From Chloroflexota bacterium (GTDB lineage: Bacteria; Chloroflexota; Anaerolineae; J102): DNA of 64,000 nucleotides. The DNA lies in assembly GCA_029782215.1 (NCBI GenBank), contig JAKOVD010000049.1, positions 1-64,000 of the forward strand, written 5' to 3'. Shown piece by piece: positions 8,361-18,400 of the stretch. Position 1 is the first letter of the stretch, and each line of letters opens with the position of its first letter. Under the pieces are notes generated by a model. It saw only the letters and a program-made list of their open reading frames with translations, had not been told where the DNA came from and did no database searches. The position numbers were made by a program, and so were the translations under genes.

Positions 8361-8858
8361 TTGCCACTAATGGCAGAGGGCGAGTTCGCCCTCGTCAGAG
8401 CAAACCTGGAAGGGGCCCTCGACAAGCCGGGCCAGCCTGTGAGCTGGGGGACGATGGCGCACGACCACGACGTGTATGTCATGCTCGCCGATGTGGCGGT
8501 GGAGGTGCGCGATGAGGAGGCGCTGCGCACGTACGCACCGCGGTTGGAGGCATTGGCGCTGCGAGATAACCACCCTCTCTACCTGGCCATCGCCCAGCGA
8601 GCCGACGGCGTCGCTCGGGGGCTGGGGGGCGACTACGCCGGCGCCGAGGCGCGCCTGCAGGCGGCCCTGGCAGGGTTCGATCGTTTGGGTGCGGCCTGGC
8701 AGATAGGACGCACGTTGATGGAGTTGGGCGAAATAGAACTTGCCCGATCAGAGGAAGATGCAGCGCGCAGGTATTTCGGCCAGGCGCAGAGGGCGTTTGA
8801 GAGCATCCAGGCCCGGCCGGGCGCCGAACGGGCGCGGGCCAAGCTATCCGGCGGCTAA
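8361..8858 (+). CDS. TPR tail of the cyclase/AAA/TPR protein, separated by in-frame TGA
   Basis: The frame is identical to that of the upstream gene: after TGA 8352-8354 the reading continues R-S-L-P-L-M-A-E-G-E-F-A-L-V-R. The roughly 165 residues are TPR-like helices (for example RALEALALRD-like and LGGDYAGAEARLQAALAG pairs). A separate start could be TTG 8361 or ATG 8370, but there is no convincing ribosome binding site. The piece is therefore best read as the C-terminus of the upstream protein cut off by a point mutation or a sequencing error, not as an independent gene. Confidence 0.7.
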   Translation: MPLMAEGEFALVRANLEGALDKPGQPVSWGTMAHDHDVYVMLADVAVEVRDEEALRTYAPRLEALALRDNHPLYLAIAQRADGVARGLGGDYAGAEARLQAALAGFDRLGAAWQIGRTLMELGEIELARSEEDAARRYFGQAQRAFESIQARPGAERARAKLSGG

Positions 8859-8979
8859 CCAGGCGAACAGCGTCTGGAGACGCATGCATCTGTGTCGACC
8901 TGGTGGAGCATCGATCAAGCTGGAACCTCGGGCGAAACAGCGTCACCAGGGCGCGCCGGCGCCATCCAACACCACGGCC

Positions 8980-9095
8980 TGGCACCGATGCGGGTCCGTC
9001 CGCCTATGAGTTCAGCGCGCAGGCGGCGCCGCGACTGTCGTGGTGGAGACCACCAGGCATGGGGAAGACGATGACCTTCGGCGTGGGCGATCGCG
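8980..9095 (-). mobile_element. IS remnant, repeat family R, copy 2 (short)
   Basis: The plus strand GGCACCGATGCGGGT..GAGTTCAGCGCGCAGGCGGC..GTCGTGGTGGAGACCACC aligns with 4812-4920 and 20522-20620. On the minus strand it encodes KVIVFPMPGGLHHDSRGAA, a decayed version of the same transposase tail. The 8859-9204 interval holds no other recognisable gene. Confidence 0.55.
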
Positions 9096-9204
9096 TTGGG
9101 GGCCGGACGGGTGTCGGGTCGGGGCCTCTGCTGGACGCAGTCGTCAATGCGGCAGAGGGCGGCAGCAAACCTTCGCTCCAATCGGCGGGTCGCACTCCCG
9201 CCCG

Positions 9205-10017
9205 TCAGCGTCTCTGCACCAGCGGCAGATAGAGGCGCAGATCGAATAGGGGGATGGCATAGGTGATCGATAGCGCCGGGCGTTGATCCGCGAGACTGCT
9301 ATCGCGGGTGTCGAAACGTTTGGCAGTGTGTGCGCTGCTCTCATCCCCCAGCAGCAGCCAGCCGTGGTTGGTTTCGGCGTCGTCCAGCCATTGCTGCACG
9401 TCGGCGGCCAGTTGGGCGGACTGCCATCGATAGACGCCCGCGTCTCCGACCAGGGTGCTCGCGCTGGGCTCAGCCCGGTAGTCGCCGCCGGGCTTCTGCC
9501 AGGTCGACGTGTCAAAGAAGGTGTGCAGCCACGTGGCATCGCCGGGCGAGGCAGCCGCGCCGGCGCCCTCATTGCCTGCCGCAGCGGAGCTTCCCTCTCC
9601 CCATTCCGCCTGCAGTACATGCACCTGCACCTCCTTCGCACCGGCGTCCGAGCGGGACATGTGCAACTCCAGCGTCGCCGAAATCACGGTGGCGAACGTG
9701 GGGATCGCGCCGGCCACGTCAAAGGCTAGCAGGCCGCGCCTGATCTCGCCCTGCCCTGTCCGCCCCACAAACAGGTGTTCGCCTCTGCCGTTGCTCACCG
9801 CGCCCACACTGCTTTGATAGAGCGTATTGTCTTTGGCGGGCTGCAGGACGATCGTGACCGTCGCCTCCCTCCTGGCTGCCGACCCCCCGGCCGCAGCCGG
9901 CGGGTCTCCCGCGGGCATCGACGCCACCGGCAGCGCTGCTATCGGGGCCAGCAGCATCGCGCACAGGAGGATCAGTAGTCCCATCACCGGTCGGGAGAAA
10001 CCCATACGTGCGAGCAT
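9205..10017 (-). CDS. Secreted DNRLRE-domain protein
   Basis: A 270-residue protein with a signal peptide (hydrophobic MGLLILLCAMLLAPIAALPV) followed by a Gly/Ala-rich linker. The mature domain opens with VTIVLQPAKDNTLYQSS and goes on with RRGLLAFDVAGAIP and ATLELHMS, the pattern of DNRLRE (CBM96-like) beta-sandwich domains (D-N-T-L-Y, then R-G-L-L-x-F-D, then A-x-L-x-L). It ends LRLYLPLVQRR, the short YLP motif seen in other secreted proteins here. It is probably an extracellular structural or carbohydrate-binding protein. GAGGAGTCA is upstream of the ATG on the minus strand. It lies 87 bp downstream of the ScyD/CHRD gene in the same orientation and may share its transcript. Confidence 0.8.
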   Translation of the reverse strand: MLARMGFSRPVMGLLILLCAMLLAPIAALPVASMPAGDPPAAAGGSAARREATVTIVLQPAKDNTLYQSSVGAVSNGRGEHLFVGRTGQGEIRRGLLAFDVAGAIPTFATVISATLELHMSRSDAGAKEVQVHVLQAEWGEGSSAAAGNEGAGAAASPGDATWLHTFFDTSTWQKPGGDYRAEPSASTLVGDAGVYRWQSAQLAADVQQWLDDAETNHGWLLLGDESSAHTAKRFDTRDSSLADQRPALSITYAIPLFDLRLYLPLVQRR

Positions 10018-10104
10018 CAGTGACTCCTCTGCTGCGAAGAAATGGGGGCAGGCTGCCGATCAGCCTGCCCCCATTTGCCAGCCATACGCTGACGAGGGGA
10101 TGTG

Positions 10105-13100
10105 TTAGTGCTTCATGACCGCAGGCAGGTAGATGTACTGCGGCACGGCGCCGATCTGGCCGCGAATTTCACCCGCGGGTGAGGATGTCGTGTGCACATT
10201 GACATAGTAGTAACCGGTCAGCAGGTCTACCAGGTCCCTGCTGCTCAGCCCCACGCCGCCTCCCACGGGTGCGCCCGGTCCAAACGCACCGCTGCCGGTG
10301 TAGAGTGGAAAGACGACGGGCCCGTTCTCGCCCTTGCGGCCGCGGTGGATGTGCGAAGCCTTTACATCGGCGATGTCGCTGACATTGACGAGGTAGTGCA
10401 GTACGCTGCGGCTGCGGTCCAGGGTGAAGCTTCCCGTGCCGCTCGCCGCCGTCGTCACCGGTGGCACTTCCTGGTCGCCGGTCAGATGCGCCGAGTAATG
10501 CGCGGCTGCCTCCTCCTGTCCGATCTGGCCCCGGATCTCCCCCGAAGGCACAGTCGTGGTGTGCACGTTGACGTAGTACTTGCTCTGCAACAGGGCAAAG
10601 ATGTTGTCGTCCGTCAATGCCAGGGCGCCGCTGATGGGGTTGTTGACGTCGAAGCTGCCTCCCCCCGTGTACAGCGGGAACACGACCGCACCGTTGGCGC
10701 CGGCCGCGCCCAAATGGATGTGAGAGGCCGAGATGTTGGTGATGTCACGAACCATCACACGGTAGTTCAAGGTCGTGGCATCGTCGCTCAGGGCAAAGAC
10801 GGCCGAACCGGAGGCGTTGGTTGCCACCGGCGGCACCTCTTGGCCGCCGGTCAGGGCGGCGCCAAAGAGCGACGGGCCTTCCACCTGGCCGCGAATCTCA
10901 CCGGACGGCACCTGGCTGGTGTGAACGTTGGCGTAGTAGTAGCCGGTGATCAGATCGAGCACGTTGCGGGCATCAACCGCCAGCAAGCCGTTGATGGGGT
11001 GTCCCGGGCCGAACGTGCCGCTGCCGCCGTATAGACCGATGGCCACGCCGCCATTCTGTCCTGGCCAGCCGGTGTGCAGATGGGAGGCTGTCGGGCTGAC
11101 GATGTCCGTAACGGCAAGATGAAAGTCTACCGTCGACAGGTCCGGCGAGAGCGTGAAGCGCCCCACGCCGACCGCCGCCGTTGTGACGGGCGGCACCTCC
11201 TTCTGTCCGGTCAGCAGAGCGTGGTAGTGGCTGGTCGGAGTGAAGGCTGCCAACTGGCCCCTGATCTCGCCCGCGGGGTTGGCGGTCGTGTGCACGTTGA
11301 CATAATAGTCACCTGCCAAGAGCACGGCCACCTGGGAGAGTGTAGGTGTCAGGACGCCGCTGACGGGATGGCCGGGATCGAAAGTGCCGCCGCCCGTGTA
11401 GAGCGGGAACACGACGGGCCCGTTCTGGCCGGCCGGCGCCTGGTGGATGTGCGATGCGGTGATGCCGGCGATATCACTCACCAGGACGCGGTAGTACATC
11501 TGGCCCATATCCGGGCTGAGCGTGAGGTAGGCCGACCCTGTGGCCTGAGAGTCAATCGGGCTGGGCTGGGCCGCGCCCGAAAGCGCCGTCCGGAACGCGA
11601 GCGTCCGCGCTGGATGGATCTGGCCGCGTATCTCGCCGCCCGGATGTCCCATGGTGTGCACGTTGACGTAATAGTTGCCGGCCAGCAGAGCATCTCGCTG
11701 CGCGCTCGTGAGGGTGAGCGTGCCGCTGATGGGATGGTCGGGGTCAAAGTTGCCGCCCCCCGTGTAGAGCGGGAACACGACGCCGCCGTTGTTTCCAGTC
11801 GCGCCGATGTGGATGTGCGAAGCCGTGATGCCCGTGATATCGCGCACGGCCACTTCGAAGTTCAGCGTTGTGGGATCGACCAGGGTGAACCGGGCCACTC
11901 CGCTGGCCCCGGTGTCAACTGGCGGCACCTCCTGGTCACCGTCGAGAAAGGCGGCGAAGTGCGTGGCCTCACTGAGATGCGTGGGGATGCGCACCACCTG
12001 ACCCGCGGTGGGGCTGGTGCCGATATTGGAGACGTAAAGGGCTTGGTCAGGGCCGACGATCATCGAGGTTGGCGTGATCAGACCTTCGCGGGCGATGACG
12101 GTGCGGCTGCCGTCCGGGTCGATGCGCGTAATGGCGCCGGTGGGATCGCCGGAGCGGATCCCGCGGGTGAACATTTCCAGCACGTACAGGCTGCCGTCGG
12201 CGCCGAAGGCCAGGTCGAGGATATTGGTGAAACCGCTCTGGTAGACCGTTGGGGCCTTGCCCGGTTCAACCCGGTAGATGTTGGCGCCGCCCACCGGGAA
12301 AGGAAAGCCCGTGAGCTGGCTCACGTAGTAGGCCCCGTCGGGTCCCTTGACCACGGCTGTGGGCACGGCCTGCATGGGCATCATCTGTCCCGTCCCCGGG
12401 GGGAACTCCACGGTCCGGGTTGGGAAGACCGTCACGGTGGAGATCACGCCGCTGCTGTCGATACCGAGCAGGTCGTTGCCGCCGGCATCGGCCACAAGGA
12501 AGTTGTCGCCCACGGCATAGAGGGCGAACGGATTGGTGTCCTTGGCGCCGCCGTCCGGATTACTGGCTGCCTCGTAAGCGCCCACATCCACCCAGTTGCC
12601 CCAGGCGCCGCTGGTGGTGGCCGTGACCAATTGGGCAAAGTTGATGCCGTCTGCTCCCAGGGGACCGCCGGCATCGCGTGCGGCGGGGTTGGCGCCTAGG
12701 CCGGTGAGCAGAAACATGTGGCCGCCTGTGTCAAAGGCCACATCCTGCGGGCCAATGGCGTTTGTGCCCGTGTCTTTATCGCCCAGTGATGACAAACCCG
12801 TGATGATCCGCTGCTGGCTGAGGGGATGGCCGGTTGCATCCAGCGTGACCTGGGTGACGGCGCCCGTCTTGCCAAAGCAGACGTCCCCTTCCGGACCGGC
12901 CAGACAACCTCCACCACCGCCGCTGCCGGCTTCTGTGATGTAGAGTTTGCCATCTGGCCCGAAGATGAGACCGCGCGGATTGGCCAGGCCATTGGCCACC
13001 ACCTGGAAAGCTGTCGGTCCCTCCGTTTTCCCATTTGGAGCCGCCTGAGCAGGTATCAGGACCGTGAACAACCCGGCAAGAGCGGCCAGAGTCATGGCCG

Positions 13101-13137
13101 CGAGGAACACCAACGCCGAGACGCGCTTGCGCTGCAT
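10105..13137 (-). CDS. ScyD/ScyE-type beta-propeller fused to five CHRD domains
   Basis: This 1010-residue secreted protein starts with a signal peptide (LVFLAAMTLAALAGLFTVLI). Residues about 40-390 form a ScyD/ScyE-family NHL-like propeller: NGLANPRGLIFGPDGKLYIT is the first blade, with similar blades such as GPDGAYYVSQ, GADGSLYVLEM and GPDQALYVSN after it. Residues about 395-995 are five tandem CHRD domains of about 118 residues, each with GxQEVPPV near the start (diverged in repeat 2), TASHIH or a variant in the middle, and YYVNVHT..GEIRGQ at the end. The C-terminus is YIYLPAVMKH. CHRD domains are named after chordin. The role in bacteria is unclear; adhesion or surface structure is plausible. 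The start codon has AGGGAGG just upstream. Confidence 0.88.
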   Translation of the reverse strand: MQRKRVSALVFLAAMTLAALAGLFTVLIPAQAAPNGKTEGPTAFQVVANGLANPRGLIFGPDGKLYITEAGSGGGGGCLAGPEGDVCFGKTGAVTQVTLDATGHPLSQQRIITGLSSLGDKDTGTNAIGPQDVAFDTGGHMFLLTGLGANPAARDAGGPLGADGINFAQLVTATTSGAWGNWVDVGAYEAASNPDGGAKDTNPFALYAVGDNFLVADAGGNDLLGIDSSGVISTVTVFPTRTVEFPPGTGQMMPMQAVPTAVVKGPDGAYYVSQLTGFPFPVGGANIYRVEPGKAPTVYQSGFTNILDLAFGADGSLYVLEMFTRGIRSGDPTGAITRIDPDGSRTVIAREGLITPTSMIVGPDQALYVSNIGTSPTAGQVVRIPTHLSEATHFAAFLDGDQEVPPVDTGASGVARFTLVDPTTLNFEVAVRDITGITASHIHIGATGNNGGVVFPLYTGGGNFDPDHPISGTLTLTSAQRDALLAGNYYVNVHTMGHPGGEIRGQIHPARTLAFRTALSGAAQPSPIDSQATGSAYLTLSPDMGQMYYRVLVSDIAGITASHIHQAPAGQNGPVVFPLYTGGGTFDPGHPVSGVLTPTLSQVAVLLAGDYYVNVHTTANPAGEIRGQLAAFTPTSHYHALLTGQKEVPPVTTAAVGVGRFTLSPDLSTVDFHLAVTDIVSPTASHLHTGWPGQNGGVAIGLYGGSGTFGPGHPINGLLAVDARNVLDLITGYYYANVHTSQVPSGEIRGQVEGPSLFGAALTGGQEVPPVATNASGSAVFALSDDATTLNYRVMVRDITNISASHIHLGAAGANGAVVFPLYTGGGSFDVNNPISGALALTDDNIFALLQSKYYVNVHTTTVPSGEIRGQIGQEEAAAHYSAHLTGDQEVPPVTTAASGTGSFTLDRSRSVLHYLVNVSDIADVKASHIHRGRKGENGPVVFPLYTGSGAFGPGAPVGGGVGLSSRDLVDLLTGYYYVNVHTTSSPAGEIRGQIGAVPQYIYLPAVMKH

Positions 13138-13541
13138 CGGAAAACCTCCCTATGAGACTGTGTGCATGATGTGTCGCCAGGTGGAAGGACGGGTGGGGCC
13201 GTCGCCGACACCGGACGACCGGTGTGTGGTGAACTGAATCATAGGGGCTGGCCTTGCCGCACGCTGTAGTTATGCTTCCCAGTGGTTGCACTGGCCCTGT
13301 CCGGGGCGCCGCGATCGGCGTTCGGTCAGTTGCCGCAGGATGGTCGCTGCCGGGTGCTGGGGCTGCTGACACTCTGCAATTCCGAGGAAGTGCTGGCGCT
13401 AGTGGCAGCTGGAAGCCCTGAGGTGGGGCGAATTGAGGGACGGGGAGATGAATAGTGATCAAGATCACCTTTGCGGTTGACTCAGTGTAAAATGACAAGG
13501 ACATGCGTCTGTCCACACATGCATTGAGGAGGTACAAGTCC
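13138..13541. other. 404-bp divergent intergenic region
   Basis: This separates the minus-strand ScyD/CHRD gene from the plus-strand GEVED gene. It holds a CRP/FNR-like palindrome at 13455-13468, TAAAAT at 13488-13493 as a possible -10, and GGAGG before the plus-strand ATG. No coding capacity is recognised. Confidence 0.55.
13455..13468. promoter_or_regulatory. CRP/FNR-type palindromic operator candidate
   Basis: GTGATC-AA-GATCAC is perfectly symmetric. It matches the CRP core GTGA-N6-TCAC and also the FNR-like TGAT-N4-ATCA. It lies 87 bp before the ATG at 13542 and 20 bp before TAAAAT (13488-13493), a position suitable for activation. Confidence 0.5.
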
Positions 13542-14393
13542 ATGTCTACACGTCACCCACTACGGCTCGCCATGGGTCTTGGCGTCACGGCGGCGGTTCT
13601 ACTGATCGTCCTCAGCATGAGCGCGCTGTCGTCGGCTCCAGCAGCCGTCCAACCGGCAGCGGCGACAAGTCCCGGCAGCGCCAACCTGATCTGGCTGCCC
13701 AACATATGCGTCGGCGCCACGAGGTGGCCGCATTTCGATCTTGGCGATGCACCGGATTCGACCAACACCGTTGGGCCGGCGATGACCGTCTATCCCATCG
13801 GTGGCCCATCCGGCACCGTAGCTGACTTCCCGACTGTCTTTGCCACCGGTTCACCGCCTTACGGACCGCGTCATCACGATGCCACGGCCCGATACTGGCT
13901 GGGTCAGGCGGTCAGCATCGAGCGGGAAGCCGACACCGGCTTCGACGCTGACGGGGTCAACAACCTGGTGCCGGAGCTCGACCGTCCCGACCTGGACAAA
14001 GCTGATGATGGCGTCAACCCCAATCCCGTTCTGCCGCACTGCCAGCGCACGCAACTTGACTTCACCGTCACGGTTCCGCCCGGGGCGCCAGCCGGTCAGG
14101 CCTATGTCAATCTCTGGTTCGACTGGGACCGCAGCGGCCGTTGGGGCGAGCTGAGTGATTGCCCGGGAGCGACGGCGAATGAGTGGGCGGTGCCAAACCA
14201 GGTCATCGCCTTACCTGGTCCCGGCACCTATCGTTTTCAAACACGGGCGTTCTACCCATACAATCCGAATCCGTCCCAATGTCTTTGGTGGCGTATCACA
14301 CTGAGCGACTCCTTTGCCACCAACAACGACGGCCGCGGTCCCGCCAACGGCTACCGCTTTGGCGAGACGGAAGACTACTATAGCTGCGGTTAG
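13542..14393 (+). CDS. Secreted GEVED-domain protein
   Basis: A 283-residue protein. The ATG at 13542 is preceded by GAGGAGG (13526-13532) and opens a signal peptide (AMGLGVTAAVLLIVLSMSAL). After an IWLPNIC segment comes FDLGDAPDSTNTVGPAMTVY, the 'DxGDAPDS' opening typical of GEVED proteins. The closing NGYRFGETEDYYSCG is the family hallmark (GExEDY). The central part has Asp-rich loops (WFDWDRSGRWGE) that could bind calcium. It is predicted to be extracellular. A CRP/FNR-like palindrome lies upstream. The upstream ATG at 13503 is rejected because it has no ribosome binding site and would bury the signal peptide. Confidence 0.85.
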   Translation: MSTRHPLRLAMGLGVTAAVLLIVLSMSALSSAPAAVQPAAATSPGSANLIWLPNICVGATRWPHFDLGDAPDSTNTVGPAMTVYPIGGPSGTVADFPTVFATGSPPYGPRHHDATARYWLGQAVSIEREADTGFDADGVNNLVPELDRPDLDKADDGVNPNPVLPHCQRTQLDFTVTVPPGAPAGQAYVNLWFDWDRSGRWGELSDCPGATANEWAVPNQVIALPGPGTYRFQTRAFYPYNPNPSQCLWWRITLSDSFATNNDGRGPANGYRFGETEDYYSCG

Positions 14394-14631
14394 CCCTGCA
14401 CATCAACAATTCGTCCTGACCCCGCCCTGCCCAACTGCCAGCCTACGAAGCTGACAAAGGTCGTGACCGCAACTTGTGCATGCGCAGTTGAGGAAGATCC
14501 GGGTCTGGCGACGTCTGGTCGGCACCGAGCAGCGCGTGCTGTGCGGTACCAGGGAGATGCTGAGAGAACGGCTACACGGCTGTGGCCTGCAGGCGACGAT
14601 CCAGACGGCGTTTGTGGAGCGCGTGAACCTG

Positions 14632-14657
14632 ACCCTTCGCTGGGGCTCAGGGCAAGC
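14632..14657 (-). repeat. Short interspersed palindrome ('ACPERSRR' type) inside transposase
   Basis: ACCCTTCGCTGGGGCTCAGG followed by GCAAG has inverted ends CCCTTCG/CTCAGGGC-type and reads ACPEPQRRV on the minus strand. The same element, reading ACPERSRRV, occurs at 20681-20706. Short palindromes translating as 'ACPERSRR' are widespread in bacterial and metagenomic contigs. Here the element interrupts an IS reading frame, which shows that it is an insertion. Confidence 0.6.
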
Positions 14658-14727
14658 TCCTACGCCAGAGCGTGGCGGGGCTGGCGCGGCGGACATGGTC
14701 CTTAGCGGCAGTGCCGGCCGAGCTTGA

Positions 14728-14750
14728 GCCGCAGCGAAGCTGCGCCCTAC
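14728..14750 (+). repeat. Second small hairpin insertion in transposase
   Basis: CGCAGC-GAA-GCTGCG (14730-14744) is a perfect hairpin, followed by CCCTAC. It is absent from the matching place in copy 1 (about 1397), where CTTGAG runs directly into the WYR codons. Confidence 0.6.
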
Positions 14751-15166
14751 ATCTTGATGTGGTACCGGGCCTACTACCACTTTGCCCGTCCGCACGAGAG
14801 TCTGCGTTTGACGTACACGAACACCAACGCCAAGGGCGAGGAAGTCGTACGTTATCGGAACCGCACCGCGGCAATGGCAGCCGGTTTGACCCGCCGCCGA
14901 TTCAGCGTCAAGGAGTTGCTGCTGCTTCCCCTGCCAGCAGCGAGTTAGCCGATGCACACATCGGACCGCGCTCCGGAGCCGAAAAGGCAACGGAGCGGGG
15001 CTGGCACGGCCCGACTTCCCTGCCTGACAGGTGGCCAAAAGCCATCACTGAGGCGTATGTAGGGCCAAGGTACCCCTGCAAAGCCAAGAAGAACTTCCAA
15101 CTGCGTCCAATGGGAGGACTGGCTGTCTCGACTTCTGAAAGGCCCTGCCCCGAAATGCAGGTCTGC

Positions 15167-15195
15167 TTGCGCCGCACATCACAAACAGGTATACT
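15167..15195 (+). promoter_or_regulatory. Promoter candidate for the 1612-residue secreted protein
   Basis: TTGCGC (15167-15172), a 17-bp spacer, then TATACT (15190-15195). The predicted transcript would have a leader of about 215 nt before ATG 15418. No riboswitch-like fold was recognised in the leader. The rest of 14394-15417 is IS-derived. Confidence 0.5.
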
Positions 15196-15417
15196 GTGAA
15201 CACTGGGTTGGGTGTCTTCCACCCGCAATCATCGTACACTTCACGGCAGCCGAGCGGCCGGGGACACTCACCCGCATGACGCGGCTGATGTGCGCCAGCA
15301 ACTGAAGCGCTGCGGCCAAGCGGCATAGCGCAACGCCACTTTTGGCGTCCTCCGTTCTGTAATTCAACCACAGGCGGGGCCAGCTTCCGTGGTCTGGAGC
15401 CCGCCGGGAGGTTCCCG

Positions 15418-18400
15418 ATGAACCGGCTCTGGCGTTTCTGGTGTGGGACGGCGCTTATCGTGGGCACAGCGGCGATGTTCGCCGGGCCGGTTGGGCCTCC
15501 GGCCAGCGGGCGCGCAGGTGCGAACGACGCTGTCCCTGCCGTACTCCTCGCCCCGCCACTGAAGACCGCGGCTGAAACTGCGACGCCAGCATCCTTGGCA
15601 GCGGGCGTCCATGAGTTGTCTGAGGCGGCGACCTGCGCCCCTCCGCAACCCGCTGGCCCGGCCCGCCCTGCAGCAGTCTCCTTGACAGCGGCGCCGGAGT
15701 TTGCAGCGCCGGACGCGCAGCAGTACACCAAATGGGTCGTGTGGGAAGCGCTCAATGTCTTCGGCCAGATCTTCGTTGACCCGGAGGCAATTCTGACCAC
15801 ACCCGAATGCACGTATGACTATCCGTGCGGCGGGCTGCCGCCAAACTGCACGCCGGTGCGCAAGGCCAAACTGATGGGGCCCTACTGCACCCAGCAGGAA
15901 GCGTGGGCGCATTTGTGCTCGCGCATCACAGCCCGCGGGCAGTTTCCGCTTGGCAGCAACTGCCAGTACTGGGTCGTAGTCGAAGGCGTACGCCACAACA
16001 CACCCTGGAACCCGTTTCTGGAATGCCCCAAAATCGGCAGCGAGGTCGTCATTCCGCCTCCACCCGCCGATTGCCCTGCCGACCCCACGCCTACACCAAC
16101 GGCCACGCGAACTCCCACGCTGACCGACACGCCGACACCAACTCCCTCCGCTACGCCGACGGGAACACCGACAGTCACGGCAACGGCGACCAAAACACCT
16201 ACCCTGACGGCAACGGCGACGAGAACGCCGACTGCCACGGCAACGGCGACCAATACACCTACGGCGACACCGATGGTGAACATCACGATTGGGGACGTCG
16301 AGATCACACAGGGCATCCAGTGTCTGGACGCGGCAGTGGGCGACAGGACCTGCGCCGACAACAGCCTGCCCCTTATACAGGGCAAGGCGACGATGCTACG
16401 AGTGTGGCCGAAGGCCAGTGTTGCGGGCGGAGCGCCTCCCCTCAAGGACGTGAGCGCCAGACTGACGCGGATTACTCTCGCCGGAGATCCCCTGAGCACG
16501 ATTCAGCCGCGGAATGGCTCCATCCGGTTGAAGCTCAATCCGCAAAGGACGGAGATCAACGACTCCTGGAACTTCCGCCTGCCAATGGATTGGACGACAG
16601 AGACGACAGTCTATCTGCGGGTCGAGATCAATACGGATGGCAGCATCGTCGAGACCAATTACGCAGATAACGAACGCGATGTGACGCTGGGATTCCAGGC
16701 GAGAGCCGGGCTGACGGTCCATTATCTCCCCATCAAGCACATGCCGCCAGGCCAGGCCGCACAGGAACCGACAGAGCGGATTCGCACCGCGGGCACCTAT
16801 GCCAACATACTCTATCCAATGGCCCAGGGCGGACTGCGTTACGTTCGGGGCGCGACAACGATTTACAGCGAGCCGCTCGCAACCTTCGCGGACGAGCAGA
16901 GGCTACTCAGCACGCTCAACCGACACTATGAAGTGATGCGCCGCATGGGCGGCGAAGCTCCTGACCAACTCGTTGCCTGGCTCCCCACCGGCGGCAGCCA
17001 GGACCTTGGCGTGTCTGATCCCATCTGGTCGGGCGCACCGCCCGGCAGGGGGCGGGTCAGCTTCAGCCAGGACACGGTGGACGGCGCGTTTACATTTGCG
17101 CATGAGATGGGGCACAACCTGGGCAGACGACATCCTGATACACCGGACGCATGCGGCGCAGCCGACGGCGAGACCGACTGGCCCAAGACCGACTACGGCA
17201 ACAGCGCCCGGATACAGGAGGTTGGCCTTGACCTGTTCGCCAACCGCGGCGCAGGTGCGATCAGGAATCCGGCGGATCAATTCGACCTGATGTCTTACTG
17301 CTCGGACGTCGTGGGGCATCCGGCGCTGCGGGACATCTGGGTTTCACCCTGGACCTATCGGAGGCTCTTCGAGGGTAACATGGAGCCGCGGTCTGCGGCG
17401 CAGGCGCAGCCGGAAGCGACGGCGGTCTTCCTGGTGAGCGGAACGGTGTACAAAGGGGGCGGTGGAACGCTTGATCCGCTGCTGCGCCTGACCGGCGGCG
17501 ACCCGCCGGCAGCCATGCCGCCTGGCGCCGCCTACTGTCTGGAGATTCAGGACGCATCCAGCACCGTCCTGGCAAAGACCTGCTTCGACGTGGACTTCCT
17601 TGACCACTTCGAACGCCCCGTAGATGAGGAGGCGTTCTTCTTTGTCCTGCCGGCGCTCACCAGCGGCAGCCGCGTGGTGCTGAAGCAAGGCGGTGCGAGC
17701 CTGGCCGTGCGGTCGGCAAGCGCCAACCCACCCGTTGTGGCGGTCACGGCGCCCGCACAGGGCGCGACGTGGGACGGAGTACAGACGATCCGCTGGCAGG
17801 CAAGCGACGGCGACGGCGACCCGCTGACGTTTGCGGTGGCCTACAGCCCGGACAATGGGGCAACGTGGCGCACTGTGGCTGTGGACCTGAGCGGCCAAAG
17901 TTATGCGGTCGACACGCGCGAGCTGCCCGGAGGACAGCAAGTGCGCATTCGGGTGCTGGCAAGCGACGGATTCCACACCACGAGCGCTGACAGCGACCTG
18001 TTCCGTGTGGCCCGCAAGAAGCCAGTGGTGTTCATTGTCGAGCCGGAAGACGGCGCCTGGTTGTCGCCCGGCGCGCCGGTGCTTCTACTGGGGATGAGCG
18101 ACGATGCGGATGACGGCCCGCTGCCAGATGGGGCGCTTTCCTGGTCGTCCAACCTTGCGGGGGCCCTGGGCACGGGTGGGGCTGCGCAGGTCGCCGCATT
18201 GGCCGCAGGCGATCATCGCATCACTCTGAGCGGACGCGATGCCGACGGCAATACCGCCACGGCAGCAATCACAGTGCATGTGGCGCCCGTACGGCTGTAC
18301 ATGCCGGTTTTCCTCAGGGCGCACCGCCCACGCCCGCTGCCCACAGCAACCCCAACGCACACACCTTCGCCAACTGCCAGGCCTACGGCGACACCGACGC

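Larger units (their letters stand above)
14476..15119 (+). pseudogene. Decayed IS1-like transposase, copy 2, with palindromic insertions
   Basis: The reading starts RVWRRLVGTEQRVLCGTREM, then AFVERVNLTLR. It is broken by a 25-bp insertion near 14641-14665, resumes in another frame with GLARRTWSLAAVPAEL, is broken again near 14728-14750, and then continues WYRAYYHFARPHESLRL, RTAAMAAGLTRRRFSVKELL to a stop at 14946-14948. Removing the two insertions restores a collinear protein matching copy 1 (1343-1752), and the 3' flanks of the copies match to GGGAGGAC. The gene was therefore an IS1-like transposase killed partly by small palindrome insertions. Confidence 0.75.

Noticed and set aside
11074..12699. 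A 541-residue open frame on the plus strand
   Set aside because: It is antisense to the CHRD/ScyD gene, of low-complexity composition (many GHV/RDV repeats mirrored from the CHRD repeats).
16081..16275. Regular short repeats that could look like a CRISPR or minisatellite
   Set aside because: They are in-frame codons for a Thr/Pro-rich linker; spacers are not unique and of no fixed length.
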